A DNA stretch of 64,000 nt from Polytrichum commune (taxonomy: Eukaryota > Streptophyta > Polytrichopsida > Polytrichales > Polytrichaceae). Shown in pieces: positions 33,558 to 42,705 of this stretch (positions are counted from its first letter, which is position 1; each line of letters opens with the position of its first letter). The stretch spans positions 30,628,001-30,692,000 of the forward strand of contig OX485803.1 in the NCBI GenBank assembly GCA_950295325.1, given 5' to 3'. The notes under the pieces were generated by a model. That model was not told the origin of the DNA and ran no database searches. It saw only the letters and a list, made by a program, of their open reading frames with translations. A program made the position numbers and the translations under genes.

Positions 33558-35089
33558 ACTTGGCAAGAATGCTTGATTCCTTCTCTTTTCTTCAAATCTT
33601 GAGCTACAACATTCAAGCAAGAGTGTGAGGACAAGTGGTGGCGGGATTGTGGAGTGGAGAACGACAAACATCGCGGATTAGCGGAGCAACAAGAAGAAAA
33701 ATGTGTGCTTGTGGAGTTTACACATCATTGTGAATTGTGGTGAGAAATCTCTAAATACTACACGGAATTTCTTGCCATGAGTTGCCCACAAGCATGAATT
33801 TGTGAAGTGAAAGTTGTGGGGACATTCTTGATCCTCAAAAAGGGATCAAGTTTTGAAAAATAAAAATAAAATAAAAACAAATACTTGTTGTCGTTGCTGC
33901 TGCTGTCCCTGCTACTGCTGTTGTCCCTGGTATAGTTGCTGCTGGCAAACCTGCTGCCGTGCCCAGCGGCTGCCTGCGGCTCGCGGCGGCTGTCTGCGGC
34001 TCGCGGCGACTGTCTGCGGCTCGCGGCGGCTGGCTGCGGCTCGCGGCGGCAGTAGGCCAGAGCGGCAGACTGCAGGCCAGGGCAAGCAGACAGCAAGCCA
34101 GACCATCCAGGCTGCAGGCTAGAAGAGGGAGCCCGAGGAATGATTCCGGAGATAGAGCCTCAGCGGCTGCCACATCCAAGGAAGGTAGCAGGCGCACACA
34201 TTACCCGATTCCGTTGCTAACGGAGGTAGATTTTTATTTTGTTTTATTTTGTTTTAATTAATTAATACATTAATGAATTAAAACCGGATTTTATTTATTT
34301 ATTTATTTAAATAATTAAAAACCGGACTTTTTATTATTAATTAATTAATTAATTAATTTCATGTTACCTTTCAACTTCTCATCTTTCCTTCTCTCTCTAA
34401 GAAGTCAATTTCTAGGGGATTAAGAAATATACTTGAGATTTCGTTTGGGGGTTGTGTTGCACGAAATTTCTGAGGAGGATGTCATTGGAGATTGGATGGC
34501 ATATGGGATTTCCGTTCGGCTTAGAATAAATTATTATTAGGGCCGAATTGTGTTTGTCAACACATATTCCCGACATTGTTGTGAAGAGGGATTTCTAGGT
34601 AGTAGTGGGGAGATGAGAGATGTGCATTGGTGCCAATTTCTTTTCTTAAGCAACAGGGGCTCTTCATTTTGACCACCAACTGCAGGCGGATGCCAGTTGG
34701 TTGCGGTCGTTTTCAATTTTTGCTTGAATGTTGTTTTGGGGAAGAGGATCCAGTGCTGTACTTGCATTGTTTCTTGTATTTTGTTTTGGTACCTTCCCCT
34801 GTGGCGGGCTGTAGTGCTGGAGTGTTCTAGCACTGCCCCATTTTGTGTAGTCCTAGATTGTGATAGGGTACTGTGGAGGTGAGGTCGGATTAATGACCGA
34901 CGGGACCTTTGTTTGTGCACCAAGTGGGCGGTGCTTGTTTTCACTTGTGGTGAGGCTGGGTTAATGACCAGCAGACCATAAGTTTTGGTGGTGATTGCAG
35001 GTGCAGGTTGCCTTTGACCATTTTTCTCTTTGTAACTGGATACTAATTCATTTGGGTTGTTGATTCGGTGACCATCCCATTGTGGGTTT
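33558..35089 (+). other. Long untranslated leader of the retrotransposon
   Basis: About 1.5 kb separates the LTR core from the Gag start. It holds four 20-bp GC-rich tandem units at 33968-34047 (core TGCGGCTCGCGGC), a strongly AT-rich TTAATTAA block near 34250-34360, and many short upstream ATGs. The primer-binding site, dimerisation signal and packaging signal should lie here, but none could be identified with confidence. Confidence 0.6.
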
Positions 35090-38000
35090 ATGGTTACAAC
35101 TCGTACTCAACATTATCGTTCTCCGTCCCCAGGAGCATCGGAAGGTCATCCCTCGGACCTCTCGGACGTTGAACCAGTGGTAGCACCCAACGAGGCTTTT
35201 CAGCCTACTTCGGCGTGGGGGACTATCACTCGGTCGCACGTCCTGTGGGTGGGAACCTTTGACGATATGGAGGAGGAGACTAGGGGAGGGATACGGGACC
35301 GGTTTTCCGGTCGAGCAGGGACCATTTCTCTGCAAGACTGGAAAATCCGGTTTCGTACGTGGATGCGAGAGAAACGCCAACGCAATACTAATTTTAACGA
35401 TTGGTATGCGTTCGAGCTTCTGCCTCAGCATTTGGAGCATGAAGCTCTCCAAACTTATGAGCAGTGGACGGACACTCATTGGATGGAGCTGCGCCAGGTG
35501 GAGCGGTACTGGGAGACTCGGGTTGAGTTGGTATCCGCATTGAAGGAAGGCGCAGCTTCCAGTTTCATGGCCGTCCCTGAGGTTAAATCGGAGGTGCCGG
35601 ATGGAGTATTTGTGGTGGATGTGGAGGGAGCTTTTCCTATCAATCCCACGGCTCAGGGCCAAGCTCCCGCAGCAGCGAGTACCTCGAGCCCCATTCTTCC
35701 ACTGTCACGTTATGCCCAGGCTACCCATGCGGCATTAGCTTCTTTAGGAGTTCCGCCGGGTTTTGATCCTCTACATGAATTCCAACTCCATTTGGAGAAG
35801 GAATATGGAGGCTTCCGCCGCGATCAAATGCAGCGTATACAGGACTTTCGACGGGAGAAAGATGACACACCTCGTACCATGTACACGAGGTTGGCGAGGG
35901 AATCTGGAGGTGTTTTCGCCGAAAGCCAGTTGGTAAAGGTGTTTTTGTCCAAGATTGACAAACGCCTCCTTGACTTGGCACTGCCCAAGATCATCATGGA
36001 TTATGGTGGTCGGGCGACACTCGCAGAGGCATTCGCCATTGTGGAGCAGTGTGATCGTGCGTTGTGTCAACACGATGCCACTGATTTGGTGTCTCTGCTA
36101 GTAGATTCTAGCAAATCCCGAAGAGTTCCGGTTGCGGCTGCAGGATTGGCGGAGGCCGAGGTAGACAAGACCATGTATTGTTGGTCTTGTGGGCAGGCCG
36201 GCCATGCTAAGAAGGACTGCCCTTCGAAGCAAAGGCAAGCCCAGACCGTCACTACTCCGAAGCGGAAACCATTTGTTCCCGCTAAGGGCTCGGCGAAGGG
36301 GACGACAGGTAATCAGTTACCCAAGCAGTTGAAATGTTCTCATTGCGGGCGGAACAATCACGCAGTAGAGAACTGCTTTGTTCTCCATCCTGAGAAACGT
36401 CCTTCTTCCGACCGGGAGAAGACGTTGGAGGCGAAGATTGGAGCCATGGAGGAGAGGTTCAAAAGCTTGGCGTCATCCGGCCAAATCTTGGCCTCACCGT
36501 CTTCCTCCGGAGCTCAGGCTAGTTCTTCCACTCCGGATTACTATATGTTTGGAGCCTTGGGCGAGGTGGTGAGTTCCGCGGCCGTGACACGTGCTCAAGC
36601 CGTGTCACAATCCATACCTTCGACCACAAATGAATATGTGGCAAGCTCGCGAGCTCGAGACAATGCGCCCGCGGACCAAATTGGTCAGGCACGACTACCA
36701 TTATCTTTTGGATTGGCCGATGCCGTCCAATCTGTCAGTGGTCGTCATCCGAACGATGAGGTTTCACATTCAACGACCGATGTGGCGCACACGTTGGCAT
36801 CCAAGGTGTTGCACACACCTTTGTTCACGGCCATGGAGTGGTCATCGCCAGAGTTCCAACCTGCTAAGATTTTTCACTTAGCAGGTAGGATTTTGGAAGG
36901 GAAGGCATCCTTACCTTCTCTGACCGTGGCTCAAGCCACTACGGACATTCCTGCTTCCGAAGATCCTGAGGATGTGGCCAAATGGCGAGCGAGACTTGCG
37001 GCAGAGACCATTGCGTCTTTTGACGCACACGCCTCAGATGACAAGGCACCGACCACGTCTTATGACTACCCAGTATCCGCGGGTGCAGCCTATCTGTCTG
37101 ATGTCGCTGCTAGACCTGTCTGCGAACGCCGCGGCATTCGACCCGGCGTTGTGCGTATGGTGAATGATACCGGAATTTTGGTGGTCAGTCGTACTGGGAG
37201 CAACGCTACTCGGGTTGCTCCCCGTTGTGTGATGATGGATTCAGGGGCACAGCCAGTTATGATCGGCAAGAGGCTTGCCCAAGAGTTGAGGTTGACGGCC
37301 GAGGATTTGGCTCCCTGTCCATTCACCATTGTCACATCCATTGGTCACGTGGAGCAAGCCATGGGTTATACTCGAGAGCCATTACAGCTTAGCTTCCGAG
37401 TGAAGCCTGGAGATTCACCCGCACCTCTTCTTCTTAGGTGTGCGGTGACGGATGCGACCAACTATGACATTTTAGTTGGTCAGCAAGCACTTTACCCTCT
37501 TGGTTTTGGTTTGGACAACTGGACTGAAGAGGCGTGGATCCGACCAGGTTGGTCGGCTGGGGATGGCCGCAGGGAACTTATTCCCGTTGCTTTCGCGGCG
37601 GCCGCGACCATAGCACCATTATCTATGGTTTTTGGATGTGGTGCTATGGTGGACACATTGCCTTATGGTTCCGCATTGTTGGAGGAGTCATTGGCATTCA
37701 TGGGGAGTACAGACGATCAACGGGATATAACACCTAAGAATGCATTGGTGCGCCATCCCAAGGATTCCCTTCGTCCTTGGCGTGATTCCGCCGAGCTATT
37801 TCGGAGGTGCGAGGATATTGTTCACTCTCTCACTCCTAGAACACCGGTTATGCCGGGTGTCCTCTCGGCATTGGCACATCCCATTTTATGGCAGCCGCCA
37901 GACGCGGGAATTACTTTGGTGGAACTGTTTGGGGGCATCGGCACAGGCTTAGCGGCCGTATTGGAGGCTGGCCTCACGGTTAGACGGTATGTCTATGTGG

Positions 38001-39166
38001 ACAACTCTCAAGTGTCCACCTGTGTGGCTCGTCACCATCTTCACCAATTGATGGTATTGTACCCCCAGCAGTTATCTCCAACTGCCATTCGTGGGTGTTT
38101 TTCACGTCTCCCTCGTGATGTGACACTCATCAGTGAGGCCGATTTACGACACTTAGGTCCGGTGGATATGGTGATTGCGGGATGGCCATGCCAGGGCCAT
38201 TCACGTGCTGGAGCCGGCCGAGGTCTAGAGGATCCCAGGTCTAATTTATTTTGGGACCTCATCCGCCTCATGCAGTGGTGGTTTTCCCACCAACATACCC
38301 TGCCAGGGTATATCTTCGAGAATGTACCATTGTTGGGAGACTCTCGGGACAAGGTGTTGAAAGGCGATTATTATGTTCGTCAACACCTTGGAGATCCCAT
38401 TTTTGTGGATGCCGCGAGCATTGGTTCTTATGCCCACCGGCCTCGGTGGATTTGGACCAACCTCGCACCGTCATCTATTTTAGCTGCAGCATTTTCTGCA
38501 GTGTCTCCACCTTTGGATCAAAAGGTGGATGACATCTTGGAGCCAAACCGGACTTCTTTGCCGGTTGTTCGAGATGATTTACCCCCGTTGGCATTGGTCA
38601 ACAAAATCGGGGCACCGCGGCGGGCATTTCCCACATTTATGACGTTTCCACAGTCATTCGCTTTTCGCGATAGGGGGCCGGGTATGGTGTGGGATGTTCA
38701 CACCAAAACCCACACCGAACCATTGGCTGATGAACGGGAGCGTGCCATGGGATTCCGCACTGGCACCACCGCAGCTCCCGGCCTTTCTGAGGGCCAACGA
38801 CGCTTCGTGTTGGGCCAAGCTATGGATCTTCATACCATGGTGTGGACTGTTGCTTTATGCCTTTCATTGCAAAGGCATCGTGGTGACCAGTGGTTGTCTC
38901 TGGGGGCAGAGGACTCTGGTCAGGGGGCACAGCGGTCCACACCCATGGAGGAGGGAATTCACGCCATGGTTGGAGAAGTCGAACGAATTTTTCAATTCAA
39001 GCAGCATGTGATGGAGGAGCTTCGAGCTCAACATGTTTACACCGCTTCGGTTTCTTCGCCTCCGGTGGTGGCTTCATCATCACATATTGGTGGTGATGAA
39101 GAACTGTCAGACTCTAGTGCTAGCACCGATACTGGGGGCATAGTTAATGCCCCCTCCTCTCATTAG
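35090..39166 (+). CDS. Gag-protease-C5 cytosine methyltransferase polyprotein
   Basis: This is a 1358-residue ORF. Residues 1-360 are Gag-like; two CCHC zinc knuckles follow, CWSCGQAGHAKKDC (364-377) and CSHCGRNNHAVENC (416-429). An aspartic protease lies around 700-800, with active site MDSGAQ (Asp717) and a later YDILVGQQAL. A C5-MTase fills 938-1265 in the conventional motif order: motif I ELFGGIGTGLAAVLEAGL (945-962), motif IV GWPCQGHSRAG with catalytic Cys1034, motif VI ENV (Glu1077), motif VIII RPR (1117-1119), and motif X GQAMDLHTMVW (from 1242). All catalytic motifs are present. Motif IV is PCQ, as in DNMT1/CMT and bacterial enzymes, not SPCN as in DNMT3/DRM. The order excludes the rearranged DRM type, and no chromodomain lies between motifs I and IV. 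The ORF ends in UAG, directly followed in frame by pol. The enzyme probably methylates element DNA or target chromatin; that role is inference. Confidence 0.93.
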   Translation: MVTTRTQHYRSPSPGASEGHPSDLSDVEPVVAPNEAFQPTSAWGTITRSHVLWVGTFDDMEEETRGGIRDRFSGRAGTISLQDWKIRFRTWMREKRQRNTNFNDWYAFELLPQHLEHEALQTYEQWTDTHWMELRQVERYWETRVELVSALKEGAASSFMAVPEVKSEVPDGVFVVDVEGAFPINPTAQGQAPAAASTSSPILPLSRYAQATHAALASLGVPPGFDPLHEFQLHLEKEYGGFRRDQMQRIQDFRREKDDTPRTMYTRLARESGGVFAESQLVKVFLSKIDKRLLDLALPKIIMDYGGRATLAEAFAIVEQCDRALCQHDATDLVSLLVDSSKSRRVPVAAAGLAEAEVDKTMYCWSCGQAGHAKKDCPSKQRQAQTVTTPKRKPFVPAKGSAKGTTGNQLPKQLKCSHCGRNNHAVENCFVLHPEKRPSSDREKTLEAKIGAMEERFKSLASSGQILASPSSSGAQASSSTPDYYMFGALGEVVSSAAVTRAQAVSQSIPSTTNEYVASSRARDNAPADQIGQARLPLSFGLADAVQSVSGRHPNDEVSHSTTDVAHTLASKVLHTPLFTAMEWSSPEFQPAKIFHLAGRILEGKASLPSLTVAQATTDIPASEDPEDVAKWRARLAAETIASFDAHASDDKAPTTSYDYPVSAGAAYLSDVAARPVCERRGIRPGVVRMVNDTGILVVSRTGSNATRVAPRCVMMDSGAQPVMIGKRLAQELRLTAEDLAPCPFTIVTSIGHVEQAMGYTREPLQLSFRVKPGDSPAPLLLRCAVTDATNYDILVGQQALYPLGFGLDNWTEEAWIRPGWSAGDGRRELIPVAFAAAATIAPLSMVFGCGAMVDTLPYGSALLEESLAFMGSTDDQRDITPKNALVRHPKDSLRPWRDSAELFRRCEDIVHSLTPRTPVMPGVLSALAHPILWQPPDAGITLVELFGGIGTGLAAVLEAGLTVRRYVYVDNSQVSTCVARHHLHQLMVLYPQQLSPTAIRGCFSRLPRDVTLISEADLRHLGPVDMVIAGWPCQGHSRAGAGRGLEDPRSNLFWDLIRLMQWWFSHQHTLPGYIFENVPLLGDSRDKVLKGDYYVRQHLGDPIFVDAASIGSYAHRPRWIWTNLAPSSILAAAFSAVSPPLDQKVDDILEPNRTSLPVVRDDLPPLALVNKIGAPRRAFPTFMTFPQSFAFRDRGPGMVWDVHTKTHTEPLADERERAMGFRTGTTAAPGLSEGQRRFVLGQAMDLHTMVWTVALCLSLQRHRGDQWLSLGAEDSGQGAQRSTPMEEGIHAMVGEVERIFQFKQHVMEELRAQHVYTASVSSPPVVASSSHIGGDEELSDSSASTDTGGIVNAPSSH

Positions 39167-39172
39167 CAATTA
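39164..39172 (+). promoter_or_regulatory. Leaky stop codon, UAG CAA UUA
   Basis: The stop that ends the Gag-protease-methyltransferase ORF is UAG followed by CAA UUA. This fits the CARYYA readthrough context first defined in tobacco mosaic virus. The pol frame is the same frame, and its first in-frame ATG (39515) lies inside the RT domain, so separate initiation would truncate RT. Readthrough is therefore the simplest way to make pol, and it would keep pol at a few percent of Gag. Confidence 0.8.
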
Positions 39173-42100
39173 GAGTCCGTGCCAGCACCAGGTGGCTCTC
39201 TTCTAGTGGAAAGGGAGACCACAGAGTTTGATGATTGGCCACTTGAATTAGGCCCTCGTCTCACTGGTGCTGAGGCACGGAAGGTACGGGCATTTATTCG
39301 CTCGTACCGTAGATGTTTTGCTTTTAGCCTTCAAGATCTTGAAGGTTATAAAGGAAAACCCATCCACATTCAGTTGGAGGACGACCATCCCATTTTTCGG
39401 AGACCTTACAGGCTCAGTGTTTCCGAGCGGATTGGCGTTCAGGCTCGTTGCCGAGAGCTCTTGGCAGCAGGGCTAATCGAACTTTCCAACGGGGAGTATG
39501 CTTGTGCTACGGTTATGCCATCGAAGAAGGATATCTTTGGCAATTGGACGGAGAAGCGGATGTGTGGGGATTACCGTCCAGTTAATCGGAAGACCAAGTC
39601 GGATCGGTATCCCATGCCGATCCCGGAGGAGTTGTTCGATGCCATCGGATTTTCTCGGGTCTTTAGCACATTGGACTTGAGATCCGGATATCACCAACTT
39701 CCATTACTTACGGGAGATCGGGTGAAAACCGCATTTTGGGGAGTTGATCAAGATGGGAAAGATCAACTTTATTATTGGAAGTTTCTTCCATTTGGCCTAA
39801 AGAATGCACCAGCTGAGTTTCAACGGGTGATGGATCAGGTTCTCTCTGGCTTGCCCTTTGCTCGGTGTTACATAGACGATGTGATCATCTTCAGTACAAC
39901 ACCACAGGAGCATGTGAGGCATTTGCAAGCCGTTTTTGAACGGTTGCAGCGGTGGGGACTGCGCTTGCACCACGGCAAGTGCAAGTTTTTCCATGACCGG
40001 TTGGCATATCTGGGGCATATGATTGTTCCAGGAGGTCTTGGGGTACAACAAGCTAAGGTGGACGCCTTGCAGAAGATTCCGGCACCGGTTGATGTGCCGA
40101 GACTTCGTGCTTTCTTGGGCTTGGCGAATTACTATCGGCGATTCGTCAAGAACTTTAGCTTGATCGCCAAGCCTCTCACCATTCTCACGAGCAAGGACCA
40201 ACCGTGGACTTGGGGTCGTGAGCAACAACAGGCGTTTGAGACATTGAAGCAGAAACTGGGTACGGCTCCAGTGCTTCGACGTCCAAATGTCTCCAAATCT
40301 TTCCAGTTGCATACAGATTGGAGTTCATTGGGTTTGGGAGCAGTTCTTACTCAGAAAGATGACGTTGGCCGGGAGTATGTTGTTGCTTACGCGTCGCGAA
40401 GCAACAACACGGCGGAGGCCAATTATTCGTCCTATGAGGGAGAAGCATTGGCGGCGGTGTGGGCTATTGCCCATTTCCGGCCATATCTTTATGGTCAAAA
40501 CTTTACTTTGGTGACTGACCATCAGCCGTTACGGTGGCTCATGGAGTCGGATAAGCTTACTGGCAAGCTTGCCAGGTGGGCTTTGTTGCTCCAGGAGTAT
40601 GACTTTGAGGTGGTACACCGTGCTGGGATTACCAACATGGATGCAGATGGACTCTCACGCAATCCAAGTCCTTCGGATGAGGACTTGACCGGGGCCAGGT
40701 GGCATGGAGATTGTGATCGAGAGGCGGTTCCAGGTTGGCACGCGGCTGCCTACCTCACTTTATTTTCTGGTGCATCTGTTGAGATTCCGATACAGGGCTC
40801 GGATGATGAGACTGAGCGGCCTCAAGCTATTGCGGATATATGGGAGGATCTTCCCGTATTGCATAAGCTTCAACAGGGTACCTTTCCTTTGTCTATTTCG
40901 GCAATGGAAAGGGATAGGATTGGACATCGAATAACAAGGTTCCGTTGGGAGAACGGTTTGTTATTTCGATTGTGGCCGGATGGGACAAGGCGTATTGTTC
41001 CTAGGCCGGATCAGAGGGCCTCCTTGGTGCGACAAGTGCACGAGGAACTTGGCCATTTTGGCATACGCAGGACACATTCGATGTTGCGTGGCCAATATTG
41101 GTGGACTGGCATGTATCAGCAGGTGGCTGCATATGTCGGGAGGTGTGAAGTTTGTGACCGGGTCAGGTCTAGCTTTAACACCTTATCGCCTCAGTTACAG
41201 CCCTTACCTATCATGGGATTAGGCTACCGTTGGTCGCTGGACTTTGCAGGGCCGTTGGTGGTTACACCACGTGGAGCAAAGTACGTTTTGGTGATGGTGG
41301 AGCATTTTAGCAAGTGGATTGAGCTTGTTGCTCTACCCCAGAACTCTGCAGAGTTGGCCGCGGCCGCCTTTTTGGATCGTGTGTTAGCACGTTTTGGAGC
41401 ACCAGCTGAGGTGTTGACGGACCAAGGGAGGGAGTTCCTTGGTGCTTTTGAGGAGTTGTGCACTAAGGCTCTCATAGATCACCGCACCACCTCTCGGGAT
41501 CATCCGGAGGCAGATGGCTTGGCTGAACGGGTTGTTCAGACAACCAAGCGTGGCTTGAGGAAGTATGGATTACTTCGGGGAAGCCACCGGGATTGGGACC
41601 TTATGTTGCCATGGATTGCTATGGGCTATCGATTTAGTAGGCAGGCCTCTTTGGCATCCTACAGCCCGTATCAATTATTGTATGGACGTGAGCCTATACT
41701 CCCGAGTTCTATTCGGGAAAAACTAGCTCCTGTTGTGAACTTGGATGACCCAGACCTTTGGGCAGAGTGTTTGCAGGAGCGGGCTCAATTCTTCCAGAGG
41801 GCCATGCCTATGGCCATGGAGAATTTGTCCATTGCTCAGCACCGTGACACATTGCGTTATGCACGCATTCGTAGTAGTGCTTACCGGCCTCAGTTGCGGA
41901 GATTTCGGCAAGGGGATTATGTTTATCTTCAACGTGAGGCGCCTACGACATTGGATGTCAGGGCGGGGCGCACTATCCTTCGGGTGAAGGAGGTGTTGCC
42001 AAGTGGTTTGTTGTTGTTGGAAGGCAAGGATGGCAGGGAATGTCGCGAGCATTCCAAAAATTGTGCCCCATGTCATCTACCTATTGAGGGTACAGTTCAT

Positions 42101-42313
42101 CCTGAATTGGCCGTCGTACCAGAGGGTCTTCCATATTTTGTGTGTGGAGAGAAGAAGGGAGCGGCTACTATGCTCTTGTGTGATCAGTGTCAACGCGGTT
42201 GGCACATGGCATGCTTGCGGCCACCCTTGACTTCTCTACCATCTGGACAGTGGAGTTGTCCTCGCTGTCGAGGATCTTCGGGAGTTGGTGCTTCCACCAA
42301 TCGTACTCAATGA
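39167..42313 (+). CDS. Pol: reverse transcriptase, RNase H, integrase and C-terminal PHD finger
   Basis: Residues are counted from the GTG codon at 39179. RT lies at about 60-300, with Asp166 in STLDLRSGYHQ and the catalytic YIDD at 231-234. RNase H is at about 375-500, with Asp380 in HTDWSS, then TDHQPLRW and MDADGLSR. Integrase has an HHCC zinc site (His621, His626, Cys656, Cys659) and the acidic triad Asp688, Asp748 and Glu783, with 34 residues between the last two. The C-terminus (989-1030) reads like a PHD finger: Cys989, CDQC (1001-1004), GWHMAC (1007-1012) and WSCPRC (1025-1030). Only one Cys of the usual first pair is evident. No chromodomain was found. Pol has no usable start of its own and should be a readthrough product, cut by the element's protease. 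Confidence 0.93.
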   Translation, partial: QLESVPAPGGSLLVERETTEFDDWPLELGPRLTGAEARKVRAFIRSYRRCFAFSLQDLEGYKGKPIHIQLEDDHPIFRRPYRLSVSERIGVQARCRELLAAGLIELSNGEYACATVMPSKKDIFGNWTEKRMCGDYRPVNRKTKSDRYPMPIPEELFDAIGFSRVFSTLDLRSGYHQLPLLTGDRVKTAFWGVDQDGKDQLYYWKFLPFGLKNAPAEFQRVMDQVLSGLPFARCYIDDVIIFSTTPQEHVRHLQAVFERLQRWGLRLHHGKCKFFHDRLAYLGHMIVPGGLGVQQAKVDALQKIPAPVDVPRLRAFLGLANYYRRFVKNFSLIAKPLTILTSKDQPWTWGREQQQAFETLKQKLGTAPVLRRPNVSKSFQLHTDWSSLGLGAVLTQKDDVGREYVVAYASRSNNTAEANYSSYEGEALAAVWAIAHFRPYLYGQNFTLVTDHQPLRWLMESDKLTGKLARWALLLQEYDFEVVHRAGITNMDADGLSRNPSPSDEDLTGARWHGDCDREAVPGWHAAAYLTLFSGASVEIPIQGSDDETERPQAIADIWEDLPVLHKLQQGTFPLSISAMERDRIGHRITRFRWENGLLFRLWPDGTRRIVPRPDQRASLVRQVHEELGHFGIRRTHSMLRGQYWWTGMYQQVAAYVGRCEVCDRVRSSFNTLSPQLQPLPIMGLGYRWSLDFAGPLVVTPRGAKYVLVMVEHFSKWIELVALPQNSAELAAAAFLDRVLARFGAPAEVLTDQGREFLGAFEELCTKALIDHRTTSRDHPEADGLAERVVQTTKRGLRKYGLLRGSHRDWDLMLPWIAMGYRFSRQASLASYSPYQLLYGREPILPSSIREKLAPVVNLDDPDLWAECLQERAQFFQRAMPMAMENLSIAQHRDTLRYARIRSSAYRPQLRRFRQGDYVYLQREAPTTLDVRAGRTILRVKEVLPSGLLLLEGKDGRECREHSKNCAPCHLPIEGTVHPELAVVPEGLPYFVCGEKKGAATMLLCDQCQRGWHMACLRPPLTSLPSGQWSCPRCRGSSGVGASTNRTQ

Positions 42314-42597
42314 TCCTGTGTGATTTTCATCATCTTGTGCCTGCCCAAATGGGAAATGAGGAGTTATGGCTTAGAGACGCAATTATCATGAGGCGGTGGA
42401 TTTAATTCTTTGGGATCTGATGGCCAAACATCAGAGGCGATTAAGGATGGGGCTCACCTTGCACCCAGCCTACAGTTCCTTGGAATAACGTTTACCACAC
42501 TAGTTAGTTGCGGAGCAATCTTTCATGATCCATGCCCTTTAGATTGGCATTGGTCCTAGCTGCTTGGCGGGACTCCATAGTCAGCTGAGGGGGGGCA
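42314..42597 (+). other. Retrotransposon 3' untranslated region and polypurine tract
   Basis: There is no reading frame of note. It ends in GCTGAGGGGGGGCA (42584-42597), a typical polypurine tract that primes plus-strand synthesis. The next bases are TGTCGAGG, so by the usual rule the 3' LTR should start at 42598. Confidence 0.75.
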
Positions 42598-42703
42598 TGT
42601 CGAGGTGTGTTGTTTATGTGTGACTTTGCTATGTTTTAGTGTTGTTTGTTAGTGGTGGTTGGTACTCGAGCTGCAGTGACACACGATCGCTATTTACACG
42701 ACA
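42598..42703 (+). repeat. 106-bp block, copy 1 (before the 3' LTR core)
   Basis: The block starts TGTCGAGGTGTG and ends TTTACACGACA, so TGTCG and CGACA form a short inverted repeat like LTR termini. It lies directly after the polypurine tract. The two bases GC separate it from the LTR core at 42706. An apparently identical copy ends the element at 43039-43144. No copy is found at the 5' end. Confidence 0.85.
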
Positions 42704-42705
42704 GC

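Noticed and set aside
33636-33654. TGGTGGCGGGATTGTGGAG as tRNA primer-binding site
   Set aside because: It starts with TGG, but I could not match it to a plant tRNA 3' end, and its position relative to the LTR end is uncertain.
33758-34197. Overlapping 112- and 120-codon minus-strand frames rich in Arg and Ala
   Set aside because: They are by-products of the 20-bp GC-rich tandem repeat in the retrotransposon leader.
37921-38890. Host methyltransferase gene interrupted by a retrotransposon
   Set aside because: The MTase is in one uninterrupted frame with Gag and protease and without introns, so it belongs to the element.
39797-40312. 171-codon minus-strand frame inside pol
   Set aside because: Antisense shadow of the reverse transcriptase coding sequence.
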